A stretch of 64,000 nucleotides of DNA, taken from positions 194,611-258,610 of the forward strand of contig MEHQ01003971.1 of assembly GCA_008828725.1 (NCBI GenBank), read 5' to 3'. This document shows positions 1 to 10,977 of the stretch, piece after piece. Each line of letters opens with the position of its first letter. Positions within the stretch are counted from its first letter, which is position 1. The DNA comes from Saccharina japonica (lineage: Eukaryota > Sar > Phaeophyceae > Laminariales > Laminariaceae). The notes beneath the pieces are model-generated. The model had not been told where the DNA came from and ran no database searches. It saw only the letters and a program-made list of their open reading frames with translations. The translations under genes and the position numbers were made by a program.

Positions 1-1790
1 AATGGTTCGATGTCACTCAGGGACTGCGGCAAGGATGTGTGCTGTCACCGCTTCTGTTCAATGTCTTCTTCGCTTCTGTGATACACGCCGTGCTAATACG
101 CTTCAGTTCACCTGGAGGACCTCGGGGGGGACGGAGTGAGGGAGGACCCACTAGCACGTGTACAGAGAGCAATATGGAGTATGCTGTACGCCGACGATGT
201 AGGTATTGTGTCTAAATCGGCGGAAGGGCTCGCGAAGATGATGACAGTTACTGTGACCGTTTTCGAAGCAGCTGGTCTCACCGCATTCGAAAAGAAAACG
301 GAGACTATGCGGCTGCGGACACCAAACCAGGCACTCCGGACCTCACCGCTCGTCATTGAAGCAGCGGGCCAAAGGTACAAACAGACGATGCAGTTTTTGA
401 ACCTTGGTGGTCTTGTCGTCCAAAGCGCGGACATTATGCCAGAGATCAAACGACGCATCCGACTCGCATGGGCATGCTACAATCGGTTCCAGCGGGAGCT
501 GTACGATATGGAGGATGCCCCGTTCACTCTAAAGGTGCGCATGCTAAAGGCCGAGGTGGTGGAGACACTGCTGTACGGGTGTGTGGAGTGGACCCTTGGC
601 CAGGAGCACTTCTCTGAGACCCGAACGACACAGCACAACTTCCTCCTACGGATCATTGGTTTCCAGCGCCGACAACGCACCGACCATCTCATGTCGTACG
701 CCAAGGCTCTCTTGAAGGCACAATGCGGGATCGTTGAGACGACCACCCGCAAACGACGCCTCCTCATGGCGGGGGCCGTACAGCGCACGACCAATGAGCG
801 GCTGACCCGGCGGTTGATGTTTAGGATGATCGTCGGTGGGACGAACCCGGGACCTGACCGACCAGGGAAGAACTGGGCCCAATGTCTAGCGGATGACCTC
901 AGGGTGTTTCGAGCGACAGAGGGCTCCACAGAAAGCTCCCCTTTAGTGTTCGGAGAAGAGATGTTACTATGGCAAAGGGCGGCTAAGCATAGTGGGGTGT
1001 GGTATCGAAGGGTCGTTGAGGCGGCGGACCATTTCCTGGCGGGGTGGCACAGGACCGAAGCGGAGAGGAGCCGGCTTCGGCATGAAGCTGAGGACGCCTA
1101 GACAGGCGACAAGGAGACGGGGGGGGGGCAGGGGCGGCTGTACTGATACAGCTGTCGACGAATGCAGAAACGAAATGGTCGATTGTGAGGCAAGGTATCG
1201 GTTCGACTAGCCCTTGAATTGTATTGTTTGTTTTATTTTGTTTGTTTTCTTCTTATTGACTTGTTCACTGGGGGGGGTAGAACCGGCTCTTGACACCGTT
1301 CTTTTTGAGAAGCAGGAAGGAGATGGCAGAAGGTGTGACATGGTCCCCGTATCGGTCTTGTAGCAGAGACGGGAATCTGTTAGTACCATCGCCTTGAGAA
1401 CGATTTTTCTCTATTTCTCTCTTCTATTAAATAGCGTCTTCTTTATTGTTTTTTGCCTTGTTTCTCCCTTTGTTACCGCCCTATGCCGGTGTCTTCTTCT
1501 TGTTCATGTTGCTCCGTCCGCGCAGCAGTTTTATGTTCCTCTTGGGTACGTGTGCTTTTCTTCTAGGGGCGCTTCTGTCTCCCTTCGTCATTTGTATTCT
1601 GTATTCTGTTTCGTTTCAGAATTCGTTTTTCATTTTATTTTTGTTCTTATTTTTCGGTTCGGCTCGTGTCGTTGCTCTCTCGTACCCGGTACGTTTGGAT
1701 GTCACTTGCCTTACCCATTAAAATTTGCGATTATTTTGTGTTTAACAGTTTTTCTTCTGTTTAACAGCAGTCTGTGACCACAGAATTTGT
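1..1790 (+). mobile_element. 3' end of a non-LTR (LINE) retrotransposon
   Basis: The interval holds the C-terminal part of a LINE reverse-transcriptase ORF followed by a T-rich stretch from about 1207 to 1790 with no convincing ORF, best read as the element's 3' UTR. The 5' end lies outside the window. A second, 5'-truncated copy of the same C-terminal coding segment occurs on the minus strand near 40.9-41.2 kb, with matching word order around WYR..VEAA and a shared terminal TAVDE pattern. The shared tail supports a dispersed family. No target-site duplication could be defined. Confidence 0.75.
3..1101 (+). pseudogene. LINE reverse transcriptase, C-terminal part, frameshifted
   Basis: RNA-directed DNA polymerase of a non-LTR retrotransposon, used for target-primed reverse transcription. 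From base 3 the frame reads the RT motif GLRQGCVLSPLLFNVFF. About 15 codons after it the frame is lost at a run of seven Gs (124-130). The next frame (from about 118) carries the catalytic motif YADDVGIVSKS near 187, then a thumb region and a long basic C-terminal domain rich in Arg, Trp and Leu to the stop at 1101. The G-run frameshift separates the palm A/B region from the YADD box, so this copy cannot make an intact enzyme as it stands. The frame upstream of the window is unseen. A sequencing error in the homopolymer is possible. Confidence 0.8.
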
Positions 1791-2039
1791 ATCTCTCTAG
1801 GATTAGGAATCAGGAAAATACACTGGGTGTACTGATGTGGTTGGGTAGAAAGAACGGGTTTAATGTGAAGACAACACGCACATTGGGCTGGGAAATCCAG
1901 AATTTGAATCCAGAATTTGTGTCCCTCCTCGTATCATCAGACCCATATTTGGACTATTTTCAGATAAAACATATCGACATATCCGAGCCGAAATAATCCC
2001 GTGCACCCAGCCGAGTGGAAAGATATTGCACACCCAGAT

Positions 2040-2340
2040 TATTTTATACTAGTGGTACCCCGAACCATGCTAGGGCGGGGCCGGTATAGTGGCGGACAGA
2101 AACAAAAATACAAAATAAGAACTGGGTCACGATCCACACACGCAGTCAACCACGTATCAACGGACCCACCGACACCCACCCACCCACTCTCACGTACTTA
2201 CCGACATCCACTCACTCACACCCACCCACCCAACCACGTACGTACGCACCAACCGATCGACACACACACGCACCAACCGATCCACCCACCCACAATAACA
2301 ACTACAATAACAGCAGAGTGAAATCAGTATACAGCAGCAC
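2040..2340 (+). repeat. Dispersed repeat with CCCA-rich tail (copy 1 of 3)
   Basis: Starts near AGTGGTACCCCGAACCATG and runs through a CACCCACC-rich simple-sequence segment. Near-identical text occurs at 24285-24640 on the same strand and at about 27500-27790 on the opposite strand. ORFs across it are Pro/His/Thr-rich products of the simple repeat and are not believable genes. Upstream, 1787-2039 has no gene I can support; its GTGCACCCAG..GAGTGGAAA segment (about 2000-2020) recurs next to the insertion site at 21156. Confidence 0.7.
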
Positions 2341-2830
2341 ACACGTGGCCGTCTTGGGTACCCTGCCAGCATTTGACGTAGACACCCTGCCAGCATTTGA
2401 CCCTGACACCCTGCAAGTGTTTTTGGCGGGAAATAACATTGTACAAGGTGAAACGCCCTGCCAAAACTCTAACAGGGTGTCCCAATGCTGTACAGGGTTT
2501 GACACCCTGTTAGGTTTCTGGCAGGGTGTCGGATGCTGTACAGGGTTTGACGTGGACACCCTGCCAATATTTGAGGTAGACACCCTGCCAGCATTTGACG
2601 CCTGACACCCTGCCAGTGGTTTCGACGGGAAATAACATTGTACAAGGTGAGACACCCTGCCAAAAATCTGACAGGGTGTGGTCACCCTGTACAGGGTTTG
2701 ACACCCTGTCAGGTATCTGTTAGGGTGTCGGATGCTGTGCAGAGTTTCTCACCCTGCCAAAATTCCGACAGGGTGTTCAATGTTCCGAAAAATATAAAGA
2801 ACAGTGTACAGCGTGTAAAACCCTGCCTTT
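2340..2830. repeat. Array of ACACCCTG / CAGGGTGT hairpins
   Basis: About five short inverted repeats, each an ACACCCTG arm, a 9-11 nt spacer and a CAGGGTGT arm, lie near 2457-2480, 2509-2532, 2651-2678, 2700-2728 and 2748-2775. A perfect 12-bp palindrome CCCTGTACAGGG is at 2685-2696. The block is itself a tandem duplication of about 200 bp: text from about 2379 recurs from about 2577 with substitutions. Related text is found at 26440-26560 and 27060-27240. No protein is supported. Confidence 0.75.
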
Positions 2831-4190
2831 ATCTACTGTAGCGAAGTGTAGAGTGTGCCGATTTTATTCAATGATGTACAGGGTGTAACATCCCAAATGT
2901 GGTATACATTGTCATATTTTTTCTCAAACACCGCCCTGCCGTCAGAGTGTCTGATACCCTCCCAAAAACGAAACAAACATAGCTTTGAACAGCGTGTGAC
3001 ACCCTTGAAGGACGACAGGGCGTCTGCACTTTCATTTGGAGATATTCTGCCAGTGTCAGGGGTCCAGCAACCAGTCAGTGTCATTGATACACCTCAATAT
3101 ATCGTACAGCAGGGCATTCAAACACTTTTCAGCTTACCAGGGCGGTCACCTTGCCCGGCTTGTATGAGCAATCATACTGTCATTGTTGAGTACCTCGACA
3201 GTGTTGGCAGCATGTGTACACACACGTTGCAAAAGTCAAACACGCTGCAAATTCTCCATACTCCATGTGCACGATGTTTTGCAAGGTATCCAAATGTCTA
3301 CCCTTATTAACTGTCGCTTACATCCGCTCGTATTTGTGCGCACACAAATTACAACCGCCCGGGGGGACCGACACCATAACGTGACATGCCGCAAATGCCC
3401 ATTCCCAACTCCCCTTCTCGTGGAACCCTTGGAACCCCGATTGCGCGAGCGAGGGGGGCCTGTCAATGGTTAAAACTACCCACAACGCAGCAGATCGTGG
3501 TATTAATCGCCCCGTCTCTTTAATTATCTGCAACTAAATAAACCCTCGGACAGGTTCTCGCTGTGTTCCTATTTTATATTCGTTTCGGGCGCGACGCTCT
3601 CATAGTCAGCCTGCAGAAACCCCTTGTTGTCATTTCTGTTGACGCCGTACGCTCCGTCACCTGAAGATATAAGAGGGAAACTAAGAGAGGGAAAGACAAG
3701 CGAAAGGAATATGTTGTTGGCGAACATAATAGCACTTTAAAGGATGAACTAAAACATGGTACATATATACTAGAATATCGCACTTCAGAGAAAAACAATG
3801 TGCATCATATGATAATACTAGCTAGTACAGCGTTCCGCACGGGTGTGCGTAAAGACACACTACACCGGTAGACGTTGTTAAATATACATTATACAAGGTT
3901 CCCCTCCGGGACGTGCCTAGGGGAGTGGCGCAAGGACAAATCGAAAATCTACTATTAATACAAAAACATGCGATATTGTATCATACGCATAATATCATAT
4001 TGCATACTGGTAGTACATAAGTACGACGTTATGAAATATCTGCGTAGTTCTATACATAAAATCAGACGTTTAAAAAACTGTACCTGCATTTTTGGGGATA
4101 AAACATACTCGGAAATATGATGGAACCATTAATATTGACTCGACCGTTAGAGATTTGTTAAGGATCCCGCCAAAAATTTTATTATATTAA
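2831..4190. other. Gene-free stretch with decaying ACCCTG motifs
   Basis: The CACCCTGCC/CAGGG words thin out to about 3140. Beyond that, to 4190, I see no ORF with convincing composition and no clear repeat partner. Confidence 0.5.
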
Positions 4191-4193
4191 AAT

Positions 4194-4478
4194 TTGTCAA
4201 TATTTTATTGTTGTGGCGCTCAAGGTCAGGATACCGCACACGCACGCACGCGTGACATATGGGACACAGCAGTTCTCTCGTACAACAGTAGTGGTGGGAT
4301 AGTATTTGCAGAAGAAGTAGAAAAGGATGCACCGAAGAAGGGGCTGAAACTCTCGACCAAACCTGCCTACGTAAAAAAATCCACTTGGTTTTTGTTTGCT
4401 GTCTGTCTTATATATATGTGGGGTCTGGGTTATATTATACGCACAATAATACAAAAAAAAGGAAAAAGTAGTGCGTAG
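4194..4478 (+). CDS. Small ORF with one predicted membrane segment (doubtful)
   Basis: A 94-codon frame with no ATG at its start. It has a polar, charged middle (VEKDAPKKGLKL) and a C-terminal hydrophobic segment, FLFAVCLIYMWGLGYIIRTII, followed by the basic tail QKKGKSS and a stop. That resembles the end of a tail-anchored protein or a last exon. Against this, the stop falls at the edge of a repeat-family fragment that starts at 4476, and nothing else nearby is coding. I do not recognise the family. It could be a chance ORF. Confidence 0.2.
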   Translation: MSIFYCCGAQGQDTAHARTRDIWDTAVLSYNSSGGIVFAEEVEKDAPKKGLKLSTKPAYVKKSTWFLFAVCLIYMWGLGYIIRTIIQKKGKSSA

Positions 4479-4660
4479 CGACCGCCATTGCTAACGAAAA
4501 ACAGACCACGAGATGATATCGTATCTGAGGTACAGTGGACTACCGGTGTATAGAAACTTTAGTTCGTTGTCCAGGCTCAACGACTTATTTTGTTTCCGAC
4601 GTCGATCTAGCTATTTTGTGTAGGGTTTAAAGTCGATCCCACACTGGTGAGCTGTGTTTT
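4476..4660 (+). repeat. Diverged fragment of the 6-13 kb repeat family
   Basis: Contains ATCGTATCTGAGGTACAGTGG, CCAGGCTCAACGACTT and GTTTAAAGTCGATCCCACA-type text in the same order as 6061-6325, but with a shorter spacer. It is an older, separate insertion of the family that forms the large inverted repeat downstream. The following 4661-4969 is AT-rich and shows nothing I can name. Confidence 0.6.
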
Positions 4661-4969
4661 AAAACCGAACTTTTATTTTGTTCGTGCCAACCTAAGCTCG
4701 TTTTTCTTGACCCATAGTTTATGAACTGCAGGCACCCACTAGTACGAGTATTTGTGTCGAATGGTGATTTGTTATGTCGAGTAGATCCACGAACAACTCG
4801 TGAATCGCGACGGCATTTCGTGTGCCCGAACTCCGAAAATAATGAATTAACTCTAATTCTGCTACGAAATAATATAAAATTGCAAATGTAATCTAATCAA
4901 TTTGTTGTTTTGCCCAGATTGCACCCCCGCACCCTGCCGCACCTGAAAATATTAATGTATACGTATTCC

Positions 4970-5132
4970 AGGGGCGTCCAGAAAAAAGAGAAAACGACAC
5001 ACCACACCCCCAGAGGTCGGAATAGAAATCCGTTGCAACCGTTGTGATCACAGTGATGAAATAAGAAAATGGAAAAAAAATAGTATCCTTTTTTCATTTT
5101 TTCACTTGGTTTTAGTAACCCCCCCCCCCCCC
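4970..5132 (+). repeat. Short dispersed repeat ending in a C-run
   Basis: Begins GGGGCGT, continues through GAGAAAACGACAC, TGTGATCACAG and CACTTGGTTTTAG, and ends in a run of about 14 Cs. The same word order, also ending in a C-run, occurs at 52072-52226 and in its duplicate at 59446-59600. The shared 5' start and homopolymer 3' end suggest a SINE-like retroposon, but no internal promoter could be confirmed. From 5133 to 5800 I find no gene. Confidence 0.5.
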
Positions 5133-5802
5133 GAACGAACAAAAAATCTGTGAGATGTCGAAAAAAAAAAATTCGGCCACCCCTGACGTACTCGTAAAAC
5201 GTTTTTTTTGTTGTATGGTTTGACGCGTAGAGGCACATACCCAAACACAAATAGTTTGGAAGAGTGCGGTAAACCAAACCGACCGGTACGTAAGGTTTTG
5301 TGATTTATGAAAAGTGAAATCACGATCTGCAACATTGTTTTTGACGTGGCTACAGTTTTGTAGTAAATGCGCCTGACACGCAACCCAACGGTATATTATA
5401 TCCCAGTACCGGTATAAGGGCATGCAGCTGACTCTGCTGCGTACACCGATTGTGGACAGCAAGCGGCTCCCCAACGCATCCGCTAGGCGCTGGCGAACAC
5501 GCACGTGGCGGCCTCGAAACCTCGAGGAGGAGGCGGCACAGCGCAAACAAAAACGAAGCAAAGCACCCTAATAATCCAGGCGAGGCCGGGCAGACAACCT
5601 GTGAGATTGACATCTCGCCAGCCGGGCCACACTACAGCAGCACATATCACGCAGAGTACAGAGAAAATAAATAGTTCAGTACGAAGACTATACACACAGA
5701 GCGGACCTACGAAGAGTACACAATTATTATACCGGTACAACAGAAGAAGTGACTGATGTATACAGAACAGTACCGACAGCATAGCACGGAGCACATACAG
5801 TA

Positions 5803-5940
5803 TGTATAGGTACCAAATCGACATTTTCCCGGAACACTTTCACGTTTCATCTCCGGCCGCGGGTCTTTTCTCGCGCTGTCGGCTGCGGGGCACGCAGGGG
5901 GGCCGCGTGTACGCCACGGCGCAAGTGCGGGTCCCGGCTC
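5803..5940 (-). repeat. Terminal piece of the repeat family, outside the left arm
   Basis: Read on the minus strand, this GC-rich segment (AAAAGACCCGCGGCCGGAGA, then GAAAGTGTTCCGGGAAAATG, then a GGTACC site) matches the far end of the second tandem unit at about 13470-13605. It therefore looks like the natural end of the element that builds the 5.9-13.6 kb compound array. Confidence 0.6.
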
Positions 5941-8000
5941 CAAGGTTCCCCTTCGGGATGTTGGTACTTGAAATCCCGGGGGTGTCGCAAGGTGAAAATA
6001 GATCGCACATGCTTCATAGTTTAATTTTGGAGCAAACCTGTGGCATAGACTGTGAAACGTAGTAGCGACGGCCATTCCTAACGAAACAACTGTCACGAGA
6101 TATATCGTATCTGAGGTACAGTGGGCTCCCGGTCGCGGTGTTAACCCCTTAAGAACTGGTCCCACGAATGGGGGAACAATATTTGGAATATTGTGGGGGA
6201 TTTTTTTCAGTTCTGGAATGTGGGTTATAACTTCAGAGTTTGGTGTCCAGGCTCAACGACTTGTTTGTTTCTGCAGTCGATCTAACTATTTTTTGTAGGA
6301 TTTAAAGTCGATCCCACAGCAGTGGTATGTTGACGTAGTTATCACGGCTGTTCTGCGCTGTACAGCTGAGTATACAGAAGATAGTTATGACAGAGCTGTT
6401 GCCCGAGAGTCCCGCCCCGGTCCTAGATAAGAGTATTCACTCGTACGTAATACCTTTTGGGCGGGTACCCTGGTAGCGTTTAGCAGCCGAGTACTCTGTC
6501 TAAGGGTTGCCGTCGAACAGCTGGATACCCGGTTGCCCTGGGCCCAAATTCCTCGGCGAGTATGAAGTGTTATTCACACCCGTGACGGGTATTAGCGGTT
6601 TTGTGGGTTTTTATTTCGCTGCTGTAAAGCGCGGGTGTTTATTAAAATCAGTGGGGGGAGGTTTGCTGGAATCGCATACATACCACCAACGCATACACAA
6701 TGAAAGACACAACACAGCAAAGCAGTACTCGTTGTTCGTAGCTGTCACAAGATCCGAGGACTTTGCCAATTCTGCAACTCAGAGTACGTAGGTAACACGA
6801 CTGTTTGGCTCATTTGGAGGTTGACCGGTGATAGTTTTCGTGCGGATTTTTCAACAATCAGATCTATTATTCACGTATTCGTGTTTAGATATGACCATCC
6901 TCATGATTGGTCGAGGGTTGCGGAAATCGCTGATCCCGGCCATTCGTGTGATATTGAGCTCTAACAATGCGTGATTCTCCTAGCCGGGATTTCAGAAACG
7001 CTCCTCCCCACCGGGGATGACAGGAACACATGCTGAATCTGCACGTGGTATTCACGGTCGCGACGCATACAGGGCAACAAAGCAAAGCACTCTGAACAGC
7101 GGCTACTGCGTGACCTTGCAGTTTTCTTCTGCTGTACGAGTACTGCTGTGCTGTTCGATAAACGGCGCGGTTGGCTGCTCTGTAGTTTGTAGTCAAGACT
7201 AGAGACATGTAACCCGTAAAGTACGGCAGTGTGCTACTGTACCAAAATACTCGTATTCGTACGTGTAGATCGGCCTATCGTTCGAAGATCTGCCGTATGT
7301 GTACTTTGCGTAGATTCCAAAACATTGGGGCCAAATTACAAATTTACATAAAATGCGCCTGTAAATTTTTCAAGCGTCTCCTACTCGTACAACTGCTACT
7401 ACTGCTGTACGCAGCCTTAGATAGAGCAGACGCATGCAACATGGTATCACTACGCGCTGCACGACGCTTGCCTGTGTGCCTCGTTCGATGTCGGTGTGGT
7501 CCTTGTACTGCTGTACCAAAATACTCGTATTCGTACGATGTAGATCGGCCTTTCGTTTTCTGTAGATCTGTGTATGTGTACTTTACGTAGATTCCAAAAA
7601 AATTGGCCAAATTACAAATTTACATAAAATGCAACCTGTTATTTTCAAGCGAACTCCTACAACTGCTACTACTGCTGTACGCAGCCCAGACAGAGCAGAC
7701 GCATGCAACATGGTATCAATACTGCTGCACGACGCTTGATTGTGCCTCGTTCGATGTCGGTGTGGTCCTTGTTTTCTCGTGCGTGGTGCTTGCGTTGACA
7801 ACTTGTGTGTTCCGTTCATACGGCGGGTCAAAAACGAACCATCAAAGTTCATACGCGGATGAAAAAACAGTCGTACGCCCCGGTTTTTCATGGGTTGCGA
7901 GGCGGTGTCAAGTCGGAACGCCTCCCCTGAGTTATTTGCCAGAATTCGCGACTTTGAAGGCCCAGAGCACGCCCCACGGGCCTCAAACAAAACAAAAAAA
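5941..8000 (+). repeat. Left arm of a ~5 kb imperfect inverted repeat
   Basis: Pairs with 8905-10973 in inverse orientation about a centre near 8457. Matching landmarks: CAAGGTTCCCCTTCGGGATG at 5941 against its complement ending at 10973; CTTAAGAACTGGTCCCACGAAT near 6150 against its complement near 10760; GGCCAAATTACAAATTTACA near 7607 against its complement near 9300. Coordinate sums stay at about 16910-16920, so the spacing is nearly symmetrical. Inside the arm, a module with ACCAAAATACTCGTATTCGT and GTAGATCGGCC is present twice (from about 7240 and about 7510). ORFs in the arm mirror each other and are not credible genes. Confidence 0.8.
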
Positions 8001-8090
8001 TGCATCGCTATGAGGATCGAACTCAAGCCTTCACATTCAATATCGGACATGGTGACCATTTGACTATATGACCAAAAATGATTTGCCCAA
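8001..8090 (-). other. tRNA-like sequence, possible SINE head
   Basis: Read on the minus strand, TATAGTCAAATGGT fits a Pol III A box and TTGAGTTCGATCCTC fits a B box, about 35 bases apart, followed by a T-rich run. The T arm folds only partly (TGAG/CTCA), the acceptor stem is not formed and the anticodon stem is poor. It is therefore not a functional tRNA gene, but may be a tRNA-derived SINE promoter or tRNA relic. It sits just inside the inner end of the left arm. Confidence 0.3.
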
Positions 8091-8904
8091 ATACCGGTAC
8101 AGTATTATTTGTCGCGACTCGCGCCAGGCGCACGACACATACACCATACAAGCACAGGCAGGCAGCAGACAGCAGCGCACAAGAGAGAGAGAGGTGTGGT
8201 GTGATTGCTGATGACGGATGTGCAAGCCCCCGATGAAGTATCCACTAACAGCTACAGCAGTACCCGGCGAACCTGCCACAGGAACGCCTGCTGCTGCTTG
8301 TGCTTCTAGGCGGGGCTGTGACCTCGTTTGTGTTCGTTGCGTGTTGTCTGATGTCTCGTAGATTTCTGGGGTGAGCTTCAGGGAAGAAACACAAACAATC
8401 GAAAATATAAGGACAGCAGTTGGTATACTCCAAGATCCTACTCGTATGATATTGGATTAAAGAGGCCATTACATTTCCGGCTAGCGTGAGCGTGAGTCAG
8501 TCGCACACATCAGGACAACTGAAAGAGGTAGATGGTGGATTACGGGGCAGGCTCCGATAGACACAGCTAAGCCACAGCAGAACAGCGCAGATGGGTGTGT
8601 CACCCACGCACGGTGTTACCTGCTGGTGTTTATTAGGCAGAGTTGTAACGTTGTGCTCTCTGCACATGTTATGTTGCCTATCTGTGTCTGGGCTCTCATG
8701 TGTGCTCATGATCAGCCCGTGAAAGCAGGGCAAACAACAGGACATTACGGTATTATTTACTGGCACGTACGTACGAAACACGGCCTCATGCAGAAAGCCC
8801 GGGAAATCGGCTTATCCACTCCCGCGGGAAAAAAAACTTCGAGCGCCCGCCACGCGAGCTACAGAGCTCGGATCGAGCTCAAACCTCGACCAATGTGTCC
8901 GGGC
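8091..8904. other. Unpaired spacer of the inverted repeat
   Basis: Roughly 0.8 kb of unique-looking sequence between the two arms. No ORF has convincing composition, and nothing here resembles a transposase. Confidence 0.5.
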
Positions 8905-10973
8905 GGGCTTGCTGTGTCGGGAGGCCCGTGGGGCGTGCTCTGGGCCTTCAAAGTCGCGAATTCTGGCAAATAACTCAGGGGAGACGTTCCGACTTGACAC
9001 CGCCTCGCAACTACCCTGAAAAACCGGGCGTACGACTGTTTTTTCATCCGCGTATGAACTTTGATGGTTCGTTTTTGACCCGCCGTATGAACGGAACACA
9101 CAAGTTGTCAACGCAAGCACCACGCACGAGAAAACAAGGACCACACCGACATCGAACGAGGCACATATCAAGCGTCGTGCAGCAGTATTTGATACCATGT
9201 TGCATGCGTCTGCTCTGTCTGGGCTGCGTACAGCAGTAGTAGCAGTTGTAGGAGTCGCTTGAAAAATAACAGGTGCATTTTATGTAAATTTGTAATTTGG
9301 TCCCAATTTTTTTGGAATCTACGTAAAGTACACATACACAGATCTACGACAAACGAAAGGCCGATCTACATACGTACGAATACGAGTATTTTGGTACAGC
9401 AGTACAAGGACCACACCGACATCGAACGAGGCACACAGCAAGCGTCGTGCAGCCGTAGTTGATACCATGTTGCATGCGTCTGCTCTATCTAGGCTGCGTA
9501 CAGCAGTAGTAGCAGTTGTACGAGTAGGAGACGCTTGAAAATTTACAGGCGCATTTTATGTAAATTTGTAATTTGGTCCCAATGTTTTGGAATCTACGCA
9601 AAGTACACATACGCAGATCTTCGAACGATAGGCCGATCTACATACGTACGAATACGAGTATTTTGGTACAGTAGCACGACTGCCGTACTTTACGGGTACA
9701 TGTCTCTAGTCTTGACTACAAACTACAGAGCAGCCAACGCGCCGTTTATCGAACAGCACAGCAGTACTCGTACAGCAGAAGAAACTGCAGGTCACGCAGT
9801 AGCCGCTGTTCAGAGTGTTGCCTTTCTTTGTGGCGGCTGTTGTTGTGTCCTGTATGCGTGCGCCGGACCCGTAGTAAATACCCACGAGTAGCAGGAGGAA
9901 TCCAGCAATCTCGTTGTGAGTCATCCCACGGTAGGCGAGCAGCGGAATTTTCTGAGCTCCTCGCATGAGGAGCTCAATATCTCACCCGAACACATGACTT
10001 CGGAAACATTCCTTCGCGCAACCCGACCAAACCTTCCAATGCGATGGTTCAAAAACAAACCTACCAGTAGAATAATAATAGTATCCGGTGATTGTTAACG
10101 TGAGGAGCTCAGCCGGTCAGAAAATATTGAGCCAAACAGTGGTACCCCTACCGTGGGATTGCTCTTGTGACAGCTACGAACAACGAGTACTGCTTTGCTG
10201 TGTTGTGTCTTTCATTGTGTATGCGTGTGTGGTTGATGTATGCGATTCCAGCACAACCTCCCCCACTGATTTTAATAACACCCGCGCTTTACAGCAGCGA
10301 ATAAAAACCACAAAACCGCTAATACCCGTCACGGGTGTGAATAACACTTCATACTCGCCGAGAATTTGGGCCCAGGACACCGGGTATCCAGCTGTTCGAC
10401 GGACACCCTTAGACGAGTACTCGGCTGCTAAACGCATACCAGGGTACCCGCCCAAAAGGTATTACGTACGAGTGAATACTCTTATCTAGGACCGGGGCGG
10501 GACTCTTCGGGCAACAGCTCTGTCATAACTATCTTCTGTATACTCAGCTGTACAGCGCAGAACAGCCGTGATAACTACTGTACAATACCACTGCTGTGGG
10601 ATCGACTTTAAATCCTACAAAAAATAGTTAGATCGACTGCAGAAACAAAACAAGTCGTTGAGCCTGGACACCAAACTGAAGTTTATAACCCATTCAGAAC
10701 TGAAAAAAATGCCCCACACTAATTCCAAATAATTTGTTCCCAAATTCGTGGGACCAGTTCTTAAGGGGTTAACACCGCGACCGGGAGCCCACTGTACCTC
10801 AGATACGATATTATCTCGTGACAGTTGTTTCGTTAGGAATGGCCGTCGCTACTACGTTCACAGTCTATGCCACAGGTTTGCTCCAAAATTAAACTATGAA
10901 GCATGTGCGATCTATTTTCACCTTGCGACACCCCCGGGATTTCAAGTAACCAACATCCCGAAGGGGAACCTTG
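8905..10973 (-). repeat. Right arm of the ~5 kb imperfect inverted repeat
   Basis: Inverted partner of 5941-8000. Homology ends abruptly at 10973, and the first tandem unit of the same family begins at about 10978. Small indels and substitutions separate the arms, so this is not a perfect palindrome. The duplicated ACTCGTATTCGT module is found again in mirror order (about 9360 and 9650). Confidence 0.8.
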
Positions 10974-10977
10974 TAAA

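Noticed and set aside
2001-2321. His/Pro/Thr-rich protein
   Set aside because: Translation of CCCA-type simple sequence shared with two other repeat copies.
2340-2830. Repeat-spacer array reminiscent of a CRISPR
   Set aside because: Repeats are degenerate, spacers are themselves repeated, there are no cas genes and the DNA is eukaryotic.
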